Part shown: positions 35,879 through 47,303 of the stretch, piece by piece
Position numbering within the stretch: position 1 is the stretch's first letter
Layout: the number at the start of each line of letters is the position of its first letter
Source of the DNA: Thinopyrum elongatum
Lineage: Eukaryota; Streptophyta; Magnoliopsida; Poales; Poaceae
Direction: 5' to 3'
Length of the DNA stretch: 64,000 nt
Assembly: GCA_011799875.1 (NCBI GenBank)
Contig: CM022302.1
Location: 98,039,494-98,103,493 of the forward strand
Program-made: the position numbers and the translations under genes
Notes under the pieces: model-generated
Seen by the model: the letters and a program-made list of their open reading frames with translations, nothing else
Database searches by the model: none
Told to the model about the DNA's origin: nothing

Positions 35879-37883
35879 GGCGCGGCTGTCGGGCCCTGCC
35901 CGGCAGCCACCCTTTTGTACAGGCCTTGCCTCAGCTGCATGTAACCCCTTGTACAAAGCCAGGGCGATGACCCTATGTAAGAGAAAATAAAGAAGCGCTG
36001 CGGGGGGCCCTCGACCAAGATTGCATGCATGCATGAGCATTCCAAGATCACTGCATAAGCATTTCATGAGCATTTGCATATGCATATAGATAGGATCGCA
36101 TCCTGCATTCATTCTCATCCGCATGAAGCTGTAGGTTCCTGCTGTGAACTTGGCTTTGACGAGGAGTTGAGAAGATTGCCCGGCACTGTGATCCCCGGCA
36201 AGCCAAACAGATAAGTTCTACCTCCTGTCCATTAGTGTTCTGTAAGTTATAACTTGTGCATAAGAAAACCCCACCACTCTTTTGAGACTTAGGTGCTCCC
36301 ATCCCTGACTCGAACGTTGCTTCGGACAGGATGGTCGTAGTGGCCTTTGGTAAAAACAAGTTGGCAGGGGGCTGGCCCCTTTGCCTGTTGCCCGGTAGAC
36401 ACAGCTCTCCGGCAGACAGAAAAGGTGCCGACAGGATAGCCTGCCGGGGAAAACTCGTTTATTTACACTAAAGAGGCATCTCGCCTCTGCATGGACATAC
36501 ACATGCACGGGTTCCCGGCAAGGTTCATCTTTTTCATTAATATGTTGATACAAGTACAAGCATTACAGAACAGAAACATGGACCCGAGAGATTACATTAT
36601 TTGAATTAAAATTTGGCAAATGTCGGCAAGTTTAAGATTGAAAAAAGATAAGTGCCCTGTAATCTCCTCTTTTCGTTTTCCCTCCACCAGGCACTGCGGT
36701 GGAAGGAGGAAAAGACTAGAAAGGACACCCAAGCAGGAGCCCGTCCCGGTCCCGTCGCAACCCACCTGGCACAGCCTGACAAGATCGAGAGTGGCGAGGC
36801 TGCGAAGGAGGAGCACGGAAGCAGGGCGGCATTCCCTGGTCACCACCTCCAGGACCAGCAAGAAGCCCCGGCTTGGGCCCCGGTGGAGTCATCCACCAAA
36901 GCCCAGCCGGAAGACTGCTGGAGGGGAGGCGAAGGTACCAAGGGAACATCCCTCCCCGGCTATCACCCAAGGAGGCTGGTGATGTTGGTGCCGGGGAGGG
37001 AGGGGAAGAGCGGAAAGACGAGGTGGCAGGTCCTCGGTGGGAGGCGAAGGCATCCACGCCATCGTAGTCCGACCTGACCTCCCACCACCCGCCTTCTCCG
37101 CCTTCCCTCGTTTTCTCTCCATCAACACCGCTCCGGGGGAGCGCTAGGACTCCAACCCGACGCCTTCCCCGGGGAGACGACGAGCGGCTAGGATGGCCAG
37201 GGGGCTTGAGGCGCACCGCTCCCCGCCTTGGCGGGCAGGAAGGCGCGCCTCTCATCAACATCAGCCCCAAGACCTTCGGGAGGGGCGGTGCTGGGATTAC
37301 CAATGGTTTCCAGCCCCGCCTCCCGGCCGAGTCTCGAAGGAACCAAGAGGTTCGCCACAGCAAGGACCAGGCTCACTCCCCGAGCGCCAGCACCGGCATT
37401 TGGCAACACTAGCCCCAACCAAGAGCCCGGGGGCTGGCCCCAGGCTCTCCTCTTAAGCATAACCAGCAGAGGTAGAAAGCGGAGGAGAAGAAGAAGAATG
37501 CGAGAGTGGGTGACTTCGCCCTCCTCCACCCCTCCATTTTATAGGCAGATCGGGGAGGGGAGCCGCTCCCTCAACAGGCGGCCACCATCCTCCTCCGCCA
37601 ACTCAAGATGAACGGGCCCTCGCCTTGATGCTCTCCCATGCCATGCGCCTCCATTACCTACCCCGTGCTTTAAAGTCATTCACGGGCCATCACTGGAGCG
37701 GCCCCACCACCATTGGCCTTACACGACGTGCGGAGAAAATCGGAAACTGGCCCAGAGTCAAGATTAATGAAGAAGCAAAGAAGACCTCAAGAGACCAGCC
37801 TCTTCAGCGACCCCGCCTATGCACTTATTAGGCCCTACCCCGACGATGCTCGCCAGCGCATTCGGGGCAGGCTCGGGGGCTTC
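35879..37883. other. X post-pol region with decayed antisense unit
   Basis: No sense ORF is supported. On the minus strand TATAAAAT (37536-37543) lies 340 bp inside the 3' LTR and precedes a CT-rich leader. GC-rich coding-like sequence then runs from about 37460 to 36700 in shifting frames (for example a 215-codon frame 36716-37363). I read this as a decayed antisense gene equivalent to those in E, Y and Z, with no recognisable domain. The strip next to the LTR (GGCTCGGGGGCT) is a candidate polypurine tract. Sequence 35980-36620 is AT-richer and shows nothing I can name. Confidence 0.45.
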
Positions 37884-38794
37884 TGCCGGTGCAACAAACC
37901 CTGGGTCTGTTGCCCAGACTGTGCACAGGCACAGGGACGAGATTGAAGCACCAACCCAAGTCAGAATACAAGGGACTAAGAGGTTCAAAGGACTAACATG
38001 CAGATCAGAGGGACCAAGATCAAGCCAAAGAAGCAAGGCACCATCAGGAGAAGGGCCTCCTTTGCCGGGCAGGCGAGCTCAGCAAGGGGCGAGGCCACCC
38101 CCGGAAGACGACGTCCAAGACGTCCCGGCAGGGCTTGCCAGGGCACACGAAGGCGAAACCACCTCACCAACTACTCCACCATGACCCACATCGTCAATCA
38201 GTGCGGTGTCGAACCGCGGAGTGACTAAGTGGCAACCATTCACCACATGGCAGCCTCTCCCTACAGGAAACACCTGCAGATGACACCCATCCTGCGATGT
38301 GTCAAGCGAGCAGGCGTGGAGCTGGCGAGATAGCCCGGCAAGCCTTGCCGGGCAACCAACGATTTGACATTAAGCGGTGCATTTAATGCGCCCTGTCAGC
38401 CCGCAGAGTTAGGTGTGATAGCACTGTTTGCTATCTTATCAGTGCATAATGACTGTTTTTGCCATTGTGGTGACCCCTTAATCTATAAAAGGAGGCCCAT
38501 GGCGACCATAGAGAGGGTTAGAAGGTTGGATAACTCAGACCCCCATACGCGCGTAGCCACTGCCGCCCTGAGGCAACCCTTGGCGGGCAAGTGTACTACG
38601 CTCCACCACCATCAATCCACCAAAGCAGGAGTAGGGTTTTATGCCTCACGGCGGCCCGAACCTGGGTAAAAATGCCTGTGTGATCTCTGCCGTGCTGCCA
38701 CACGCTCGTCTGCTCTTTGTGCAATGCGACACCCCCCTGTCGAACCAGCAAAGGGGCCTCCTAGTCCCATAGGTGGCCGCGGTTTCCCGTGACA
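37884..38794 (+). repeat. X 3' LTR
   Basis: 911 bp, starting TGCCGGTGC and ending GTGACA. TATAAAA is at 38484-38490. It lacks a 9-bp segment present in the 5' LTR near 16146. The second ACCCG target copy follows. Confidence 0.95.
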
Positions 38795-41700
38795 ACCCGC
38801 CAAGGTCCAACCCGCCATGATCCAGCCCGCCCAGAAGCATGTTTTCGTCGGCTTTGTCCATGGAGTGGATCTTGAGGAAGGCTATGTGTCCAGTGGAGAG
38901 ACAGCCATCTATTCAAGTGATGAGTCCTCAACTGGCGAAACCGAGTCGATCTATCAGTTGCAAGATGGCGGGCTTGGGGACTATTCTGATGGCGACAGTA
39001 TTCCGGACCCCTATGAACCGCCAAGCAGGGCAGCCATATTCATGGCCGGGACGCAGCAGATGGTGAACTCATCAACTGCTGCAGCGATGACCTCCGGTTC
39101 GATGGCTGCTACAATGGCTGGGGCGACCGGCTCTGCACGTCGGCCGACTCAAGTTTTATCCGAGCTTTTGGATGCTTTGGCGACTCTGCTAGCAGTAGAA
39201 GTAACTCCGGCGAATCAAACACATCATAATGCGGAGGTCGCAAAATTGCGGGATGAGGTGGCCAAGGCCCGAGAGGATCTTGAGGCAGAGAACGTCAGGA
39301 TGGCTACAGAACGGACCGCCCTAGAAGCTGAGACGCAGAGTGTAAGGGCCGAGGCTTTTCGTCTAAGTCTGGATCAGAATGCATCAAATGTTGTTATGCG
39401 GAGGAGGCACCAGAGCCGTTTGCTACCGCAATTCGAGGGGAGGAATCTTTTTACCACACCCGGAGCAGGGCCCAGTAACCCGCACGGCGAGACCCGGGCT
39501 GCTGAAGCGCCTGCAACCGGGGCGGCGGCTCAGCCTCGTATAGCAGACCCGCCTCGTGTGAACTTGACCCCTCTTCAGCAAGTGCAGACACCCCCGGGTC
39601 ATTACTCCAACCCACTGGATAATATGATTGCTGCAGCCTCATGGCTGGCGGCCCTCCCAATTGAAGGTGAGTCGCCAGCTGCGATGGAGGCCCCGAACGC
39701 CGTGGAACTTCTTAAGATGGCGGTGACCCAGCAGGCGGCTTATTCCTATAGCCGTGAGCGAATCCATTCAACTCCGCGACCGAGCCGAAGCTATAGCCGG
39801 CGCATTGAGTCGCCGGCGGTTTCCAGCAGTGAGCGGCGTCGTAAGCCGCCCCATGGGCATAACCCGCCTTGTGATGATAACAATGCCCAAGTACTAACGG
39901 ATTAGGCTAGAGCACGCCAAGAGGTAGAGCTGGCAGATCAATTAGCTGCTCATCGACAGCTTCAGTTGAACCCCTCTGTGTCTATAGACGCTGGGATGAC
40001 CTCTAGGTCAGTTGGTGTGCCCTGTTTGGTGTCGGCTCTCCGCAATGAGTGCTTGCCCAAAGATTTTAAGGGCCCTCGTAAAGTGCCTAATTACACAGCC
40101 GATCTCCCACCTGAGGGATGGATTGAGAGTTATGAGCTGGCCATGGAGATGTTAGATGTGAACGATGCTATATGTGCCAAGTATTTCACTATGATGCTGG
40201 ATGGGCCGTCTCGAACCTGGTTGAAGGGGTTACCAGCTAATTCTATCAGTTCGAGGGCTGAGTTGAAGGCACATTTTATCTAGAATTTCAAAGACACATG
40301 CAAGCAGCCTCTATCGATTATTGACCTAGATGCTTGTGTTCAGCGCGAGGACGAGTCGGCCCACCACTGGGTGCGCCAGGTTTCAGCCATTATTCATTCA
40401 TCGGATAGCATCAATGCCGGCTCTGCTGTTCTGATTCTGGAAAACAATTGCCGTTTTACCCCTCTTAAACAAAAGTTAGGACGGCTTAAGCGTCACTGCA
40501 ATGACATGGGGGAGCTTATGGCGGCTCTCATCAAATATGCCGATTCTAACAGTCCTAAGGATCCTGGGTCTGATGAGGAGAGGTCCAATAAGGGGAAGAA
40601 GAACAACAATGGAAAGGGACAGCAGTCAAACATGGCGGGTCATAATCAAGGTAATAATGGTAAGCACAAGTAGCCTGACGGCGGGTCAGATTCTTTGGCT
40701 AATACCAATACCCAGAATAACGATCGGCGTTAGAAAGGAAAGCAATTTCCTTGGCCGGGATGACCAAAATTCAACCTTGAAGCGATGTTAAACCAACCCT
40801 GCCCAAAGCACAGCTACCCGGATAGACCGTTAACTCACCTGTGGAAAGATTGTTTTATCATGAAGGAATATAAGAATTTTGGCTTTCACCAGGATCATAA
40901 TAACAATAATGGCCCACACGACGGGTCAGGATCCGGCTCTCACGGGCCCGGATTTGGAGGTGGCGGCTCAGGTTCTGGATTTCAGGGTCAGGGCAATCAG
41001 GGTGGTTTTAATCAGCAGCTCAGTCAAGGCAATTAGCAACAATAGTCAGGGTATCAGAGCAACCCTAAGCAGTTAAATAGTGGTCAATATCATGTTTTCA
41101 CCACAAACATATGCAAGCAAGATCAGAAGGTTCATAAACGAGCAGTAAGCGCGGTTGAGCCGGCGGTCCCTCGATATTTACGATGGTCAGAGCAGCCAAT
41201 TGTATGGAGCCGTGAGGATCACCCGCCCCGGGTTGACAATCTGGGTCAGCTGGCTTTGGTGGTGGCCCCTCAAGTTGGAGGTTACAAGTTCACTAAGGTG
41301 CTTATGGACGGAGGCAGCAATATCAATATCCTTTATTATGATACTTTTCGCCGGATGAATTTGACTGACAAAGATCTTAAGCCGTCCTCTACAGTCTTAC
41401 ATGGAGTGGTGCCTGGTAAGTCGGCTTATCCAGTGGGTAGGATAGCTTTAGAGGTTGCTTTTGGCAATGAACATGACTACAGGGCTGAAACATTGAATTT
41501 TGAAGTGGCTAAAATCAAAAGCCCCTATCATGCTCTATTTGGGCGGCCGGCTTATGCCAAGTTTATGGCACGGCCGTGTTATGTGTATTTGCAGCTTAAA
41601 ATGCCGGGTCGCAAAGGTATCATCATGGTGCATGGTGACCGGAAGATAGCCTTGGAATGTGAGGAAGGAGATGCTGCTTACGCTGAGTCTGCCTGTGCCA

Positions 41701-41884
41701 CAGAGGAACTTAAGTTTTATAAAGACAATGTTGACCCGGCTGATATGACTCCGTTGAAGAAGCAACCACAGAGAATGATCCTTTGTTGAAGTTTAAATCG
41801 GCAGATGATACCAAACATGTTGACTTTGTCCATGGCGACTCATCTCAGCAGTTCATCATCAGTGCCAATATGGATCCGAAATAG
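38795..41884 (+). pseudogene. E2 gag (remainder) and protease
   Basis: This resumes E2 gag after X and stays in one frame to about 41760. The features are those of E1: the AEVAKLRDEV helix, the capsid-like GPSRTWLKGLP segment, a CX2HX8HX4C knuckle (CPKH to KDC), a Gly-rich linker, and protease KVLMDGGSNIN. Stops at 39903, 40281, 40671, 41034 and 41043 are all TAG where E1 has CAG, giving direct pairwise evidence for C-to-T change. A 1-bp deletion near 41765 shifts the last protease codons. The junction amber is at 41882-41884 (AAA TAG GAA), as in E1. Confidence 0.9.
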
Positions 41885-43453
41885 GAAAGCGCGCTCATCG
41901 AGTTCATCCGTGAGAACCGGGACATCTTTGCATGGAAGCCTTCAGACATGCCGGGTGTACCGAGAGAACTCACTGAGCACACTCTTAATATTGATCCTAA
42001 GTTTAAGCCAGTCAAGCAATTCCTTCATCGTTTTAATGAAGAAAGGCGCAAGGCCATTGGAGAAGAGGTGGCCCGGCTCTTAGCAGCCGGGTTCATTGTC
42101 GAAGTTTTTCATCCTGAGTGGTTGGCTAACCCGGTGCTCGTACTTAAGAAGAACGGCACTTGGCGCATGTGTGTGGATTACACAGACCTTAACAAAGCTT
42201 GCCCAGCTGATCCTTTTGCTCTTCCCTGTATTGATCAGATCATTGATGCTACGGTGGGTTGTGAGCGTTTGAGCTTTTTGGACGATTATTCTGGTTATCA
42301 TCAGATCAAGATGGCAGTTAAAGACCAAGAGAAGACGGCTTTCATCATGCCTTTTGGAGCTTTCTGCTATGTGTCTATGCCCTTTGGGCTCAAGAGTGCC
42401 CAAGCGACTTATCAACATTGTGTTCAGAATTGTCTTCATAACCAGATATGACGCAATGTTCATGCTTATGTGGATGATATTGTTGTGAAATCCAGAAAAA
42501 AGGAGTCTCTGCTAGATGATTTGAAGGAGACCTTTGATAACCTCCGGGTCTACAAGATGATGCTTAACCCAGCCAAATGTGTTTTTGGCGTGCCTGCACG
42601 CAAGCTCTTGGATTTTCTGGTCTCTGAGAGAGGTACTGAAGCTAACTCGGAGAAAATCAAGGCTATCACTTCATTGGCTAAGCCGGCGTGCATTAATGAT
42701 GTTCAGCGTCTGGCGGGTCCTATTGCAACTTTAAGCCGGTTCATAAGCCGCCTGGGAGAAAAGGCTATTCCTCTGTACCAGATGATGAAGAAAATAGATC
42801 ACTTTGTCTAGAGTAATGCTGCTAATGAGGCGTTTGAGGCGCTTAAAAAACAGTTAGCTGAGCCGCCGGTTCTTGTAGCTCCTGTGGAGAAGGAGCCCTT
42901 GCTTTTATATGTGGCTGCTAACAGCAGAGCTGTAGCGTGGTGATTGTAGTGGAAAGGAAGGAAACGGGCATGGAATATCCGGTTCAAAGGCCGGCTTATT
43001 ATGTCAGTGAAGTCTTACTTGAGTCCAAATAGAGGTACCCGCATTGGCAAAAGCTAGTCTATGGGGTGTTCATGGCCAGTCACAAGTTGAAGCATTATTT
43101 CCTTGGTCACCCCATTACTGTGGTTAGTTCTGCTCCCTTGGGGGATATTATTCAAAACAGAGAAGCCACAGGCCGAATAGCCAAGTGGGCCATTGAGCTT
43201 GGACCCCATGGTTTGAAATATATGCCAAGGACAGCTATCAAGTCTCAAGCTCTTGTGGATTTCATCAATGACTGGACAGAGTTGCAGATGCCTGAGGAGA
43301 AGCCAGATAATATGTATTGGACTATTCATTTTGATGGGTCCGGGCAATTGGAGGGCTCGGGGGCTGGAGTTATTTTGACTTCCCCACGAGGTGACAAATT
43401 TTGCTACGTTTTAAGGCTGATGTTTCCTTGTACTAACAATGCAGCTGAGTATG
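41885..43453 (+). pseudogene. E2 reverse transcriptase and RNase H, cut by Z
   Basis: RT landmarks are VCVDYTDLN-like sequence, FLDDYSGYHQI (Asp for Ala versus E1), MPFGLKSAQ and YVDD (HAYVDDIVVKS). Stops are at 42449 (TGA where E1 has GGA) and 42809 (TAG where E1 has TGG). The vestigial first RNase H follows, then the aRNH as far as NNAAEY, where Z interrupts. Confidence 0.92.
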
Positions 43454-44352
43454 TGTCAGATTTCGGGTTCCGCAAACCCTTGAGAGGTTCGAACTCTAGG
43501 GTGCGTGTGAAGTACTCGTCCTCCCCAGTCTGCCTACTCGCTAATCTCACAGCCTAGCTCGACGAACTGTAAGGAAAAGAGACACAACAGTTTAACTAGG
43601 TTCGGGCCACCTTGCGGTGTAAAACCATACTCCTGCTTTGTGGTGGATTGGCCTCGAGGGGCTGAGGAAGAACTAGTACTGTGGCGAACAGCCTCAGGAG
43701 GAGAGGTGTTCTTGAGCTCGAGTGAGCTGGTGAGTGTGTGGGTGATCTGAGTGATCTGTCGACCCGATCCCCTCTCTACGGTGGTGGCTAAGTCCTATTT
43801 ATAGTGGCCTTGGTCCTCTTCCCAAATGAAAGGCGGGAAGGGATCCCACAACGGCCAAATTCGAAGGGAGACAGCTAGTACATGCTATCCTGACAAAAGT
43901 AGTCTTCGCCTGCAAAAGCCTCTGGTCATGACGCCGTGGTGGGCTCGGTGATGACCTCCGTCCTGACGTCCTGGCGGTCTTGGTCTTGTTGCATGGGAAT
44001 GGAAACCTTTGGCTGATTCCTCGGGACTCTGCACCTGCGCTTGCCTCTTTAGCACCAAAGAGGAAACTGGTACACTGCGCCCGCTGGCGCCCGCCAGGCC
44101 TTGGTCATCATGGCTCACGTCATTCGGACCTCACGAGGTGAGGCTTGCATAGAGATCTCCGCTCCTCAGGAGCCAGCCTGAGGAGGCCGCTCCTCGTGAA
44201 GGTCTTGGTGTCGTCCGCCTCGCGAGGCTTGGCCCCTCGCGAGGGTCTTGAGTTGTTGTCGCTGAAGCTGGGCCGTACCAGGCCGTCGATGGAGCCACGC
44301 CGTGGGCCGCAGGCAGGCAAGTCTGGGTACCCCCATTCCCAGAACGCTGACA
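43454..44352 (-). repeat. Z 3' LTR
   Basis: 899 bp. On the minus strand it starts TGTCAGCG and ends CTGACA. The minus-strand TATA (TATAAATA) is at 43796-43803. Confidence 0.95.
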
Positions 44353-44596
44353 GTAGCCCCCGGGCCCAAGGCGCGCTCGAACTTGGCTTCGAGGCGAAGC
44401 CAAGGGGCAAGTGCGGAGCGCCGCGGGCCCTAACCGCCTGCGGCCTTGGTCAACACATGGCGATTGATGGGACGTGGGCGTCTCCGCTTCCCCACACTGC
44501 CTCGGCAACGGTTCGACTTGACGAGACTCCGATGCATGCAGGGAAGAACCATCATTGCGTGGGATCGTGGAGGCCGGCAGTTGGCCTCCCTCCGGC

Positions 44597-44603
44597 TATA
44601 AAT
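44597..44603 (+). promoter_or_regulatory. TATA box of the Z antisense gene
   Basis: TATAAAT in GGCTATAAATGAGG, 244 bp inside the 3' LTR and 100 bp before the ATG at 44697. A CT-rich leader typical of plant 5' untranslated regions follows. It reads opposite to gag. Confidence 0.6.
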
Positions 44604-44696
44604 GAGGGGAGGGCAGAGCCCCCCTCACTCATCTCCATCTTCTCGCTGCCCGCTCTCTCTTCTTCTTCTTTGTCTCTCCGTCTTGTAGCAGCATCC

Positions 44697-45503
44697 ATGG
44701 CGTCGATCAGGAGGTTCTCTTTAGCGGAGAAGGGAAAAACCCCTCGGGAGGAGCCGGGGCCACTTCCGCCGAAGAAGAGGCTTGGCCGTCCTCACGACGC
44801 CGGCGAAAGGCAAGAGGTGATGTGGCCTTGGTACGAGCGGCCTCCGCCTGGCTTCTCGCTTCCTCTGTACGCCAGCGCGCAGGGCTCTGGACAGGGCGGC
44901 AATGCCCAGCGCCGTGCGGGCCGGGGTCTTGGCGGACGAATCGAGGCTGCGCGGCCAGCAGGCCGGCGAACCCATGGTGAGGGGACCTCGCGCGAGTTCG
45001 TGGTGTGGGCGCCAATGCCGCCGCGCACGTGGATCCGGCTCTCGAGGTTCTTCGCCGAGGAGATGCCGCCGAGGGGGCCGCTTGAGCTGTGGTTGCAGCA
45101 TGCCGGGTGCTGCGGCCTGGCCACGGGGGCGGAGGTCGAGGTCGTGCCCCCGGGCGACATCTTCATGACCCGAGGATGGGGCGAGGTCGCCCGCGCCTGC
45201 CGTCCAGACGGGGCCCTCGCCATCCACTTCGAGTACGATGGCGCCTCTACGTTGTTCTTCAAGGTCTTCGATGAGGAGGGCTGGCGTTTGGAGTGCTTCC
45301 TCGGGAGAAGCAGTCCGTGCGGCGCGGTCGTGGACGTCGAGCCCGCCTCCGGCAACTCCTCCAGCAGCAGCGATGACTCCTGGGAATCCAGCGACTCTCC
45401 CGAGCCCAGCGATTCTCCGGAGTCCAGTGACGACAGCTACGTGCCACCGAGCTCTCGCCGTGCCCGGAGCGCGGCAGCGGCGTCCGCTCGGCGTCGTCGG
45501 TGA
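44697..45503 (+). CDS. B3 DNA-binding-domain-like protein encoded antisense in Z
   Basis: A 268-codon ORF opposite to Z gag. The ATG at 44697 is chosen because it follows a TATA box and leader and has G at +4. The longer upstream frame only reads through the LTR. Residues ~98-201 resemble the plant B3 fold: WIRLSRFFAEEM near the start, then the diagnostic GDIFMTRGWGEVARAC (153-168), FEYDGASTLFFKVFDEEG (178-195). Residues 219-247 are Ser/Asp/Glu/Pro-rich and could act as an activation segment. Residues 253-268 are Arg-rich and could serve nuclear import. Residues 62-97 are Gly/Arg-rich and may cover a compensated frameshift. B3 proteins bind DNA as plant transcription factors; that it does so here is inference. 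The ORF is uninterrupted although Z gag and RT are broken. Confidence 0.75.
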   Translation: MASIRRFSLAEKGKTPREEPGPLPPKKRLGRPHDAGERQEVMWPWYERPPPGFSLPLYASAQGSGQGGNAQRRAGRGLGGRIEAARPAGRRTHGEGTSREFVVWAPMPPRTWIRLSRFFAEEMPPRGPLELWLQHAGCCGLATGAEVEVVPPGDIFMTRGWGEVARACRPDGALAIHFEYDGASTLFFKVFDEEGWRLECFLGRSSPCGAVVDVEPASGNSSSSSDDSWESSDSPEPSDSPESSDDSYVPPSSRRARSAAAASARRRR

Positions 45504-46561
45504 TGCCCAGCAGCCGGGGTCCCTTGACGTTTCCTTCTTTTGTTTCCCTGCGTGGAATTGAGACAAACCCCATGGGGGTATGTAAAAAACTGTAATGCTT
45601 TTGCTCCAATGTCTATTATCCCTAGTACGATGTTGCAGCAGCGTATCTTTCTTCGGCATGGTTCCCCCTTTTCATTCCCACGGTAGCTTGGTGCTCTACG
45701 CTGGCAGGTCCCAGTCCCCAGGTAGGCTTCAGCCGTTGCTGGTATGCCAGGTCGCGATGCCGTGGTCAAGGCCAGGAGGTGAGTGGCCCGAGGTCCGGTA
45801 AGAGCTCCTGAGGCGCGATGCTCAAGAGGTCCCCTTTGGCGTGCAAGCAGCTCCCTGGAGGCCAAAAAGGGAAGCGGCATTGCCGAAGCGAGATTGCGAG
45901 AATCAAAATACCGGACGATGAGGTTCACTCTGATATGCACGGGTGACTTATCTTAGTAGGCCTAAAGTGATTCCTTTGCGCAGCGCCTGATTGTGCCTTG
46001 GTGGCGATGCTTCCAGGTAGGGCTCACGCCGACCTCCCCTTCTCCCCGCTCATCTAGGTGCTCTACGTCCTCGGGTCCCGACCCTCGAGCGAGGCTCAGC
46101 CGCCGCTGGTATGCCAGGCCGCGATGCCGTGGTCAAGGCCAGGGGTGAGGGCTGGAGAGTCAGTAAGAGCTCCTGAGGCACGATGCTTAGGAGCCCCCCT
46201 TTAACGTGCAAGCGAATTGCGTGAAAAAGGGATGGCCGGCGGGGCCACCCGTGGCCTAACTCCATGGATTCCTACGGGTTAGTCCGAGAGGAGAGTATAA
46301 CTCATAATCGCGCTTGCTGTCCTGCCGCTGATCTTTCCACAAGAAGATGAAGGCACTGAGGATCTGGTGAGGTGACGTGCGCGGGGCAGGCCACGAGCCA
46401 GAGCTCGATCTCTCAGGTTTGTCAGCATTGCAGGGACGGACCCGAGCACAAGCGCCGTGCCAGCATGTGTAGCCCCCGTTGAGGAATGAGCAAGAGGCTA
46501 GTCAGTAATGCGGGAGGCCGCAGAGGCGATAGAACGCCAGGCAAGCAGGTGATAACATAAA
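45504..46561. other. Z spacer with two ~165-bp direct repeats
   Basis: It starts with the 3' trailer of the B3-like gene. Two diverged copies at about 45689-45855 and 46059-46217 share TGGTATGCCAGG, GATGCCGTGGTCAAGGCCAG and AAGAGCTCCTGAGGC. No ORF is supported. This is where RNase H and integrase would be in a full element. Confidence 0.6.
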
Positions 46562-47303
46562 TCAACCCATAGATAAGGTAGAGCTAGTTCTGATAGATGC
46601 AAAACAATACACGCCGCAGGGACGGACCCACATGGCTTGGGGATAATGCAGCCCGAGGGGCGCCCCCAACTGAACAAACCAGAAAATGTCACCTGGCACC
46701 TGTTGCTGAAGAGATGTTGGAGTAGCTGAAGACGTGTGCTGCAGAAGTCGCTCCTCATGAGCCGCCCAGGCCCTGAACCTCGGGAGGCTCTGGGGGCCCA
46801 GGGGGCTCGCGAGGATCCATCTCCTCCTCTGATAGGATCGCCTGGCTTTTGGCCTCATGAGCCGCCAGGACGCCCCGCATGTGGCGCTGGAATGCAGTAG
46901 CTGCGCTCGGCAAGCCCAAAGGCATGCGAACATAGCTGTGAGGGGGACCCTCGCATCGGCCAGCGCGGGACGGCTAGAAGCGCTCCTGAGATGCGGCCCT
47001 GTTGAGCCCTGGGATGTTGACGCAAACGCGCAGCTCGCTGTCCTCGCCGGGACAAGGATCCGCGCCGGGTGGTGGGTGATGGTCGCCTCGCATAGCTCTT
47101 GCCTCCTGAAGCTCCTTGATTGCCTTGGTGATGAACTCCTGAGCACCTGGTGCCTCGCGCCTTGTACCCTCCAGGCGGAAGCACGCGCTGAAGCACGCCT
47201 CCACATGGTGCCCGAGCGCCTCCCTCGTGACGTTGGCCAGGTCAGAGGCCCTCCAAAGGAGAGCCCCCAAGCCCAGCCTGAGAGGGGCTCTAGGCACGCC
47301 TTC
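46562..47303 (-). pseudogene. Z truncated reverse transcriptase
   Basis: Fragments equivalent to the RT start (EFITKAIKELQEARA, then LRVCVNIPGLNRA for the usual YTDLNKA) are followed almost at once by an MPFGL-equivalent (HAFGLAERS). The palm with FLDAYSGYH is thus deleted, and no YMDD is found after it. Stops and frame changes are present throughout. Confidence 0.7.

Larger units (their letters stand above)
15418..38794 (+). mobile_element. X: Ty3/gypsy (Tat-type) retrotransposon, split by Y
   Basis: Own sequence is 15418-16323 and 29420-38794. It is flanked by a perfect 5-bp duplication ACCCG (15413-15417 and 38795-38799). LTRs start TGTCGG/TGCCGG and end GTGACA. About 35 substitutions plus a 9-bp and two 1-bp indels separate the two LTRs (about 3.9%). 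The PBS is TTTGGCACGCCAGG (29436 on). Gag to integrase is one frame over 6.3 kb, broken only by stop codons and not by indels. Confidence 0.95.

Noticed and set aside
36716..37363. 215-codon minus-strand ORF in X as an intact gene
   Set aside because: The frame is Pro/Arg-rich and changes along the region; kept only as a decayed antisense remnant.
44721..45659. 312-codon minus-strand ORF overlapping the B3-like ORF
   Set aside because: GC-rich shadow frame with low-complexity Arg/Pro/Ala content and no domain; the plus frame has the B3-like motifs, TATA and leader.
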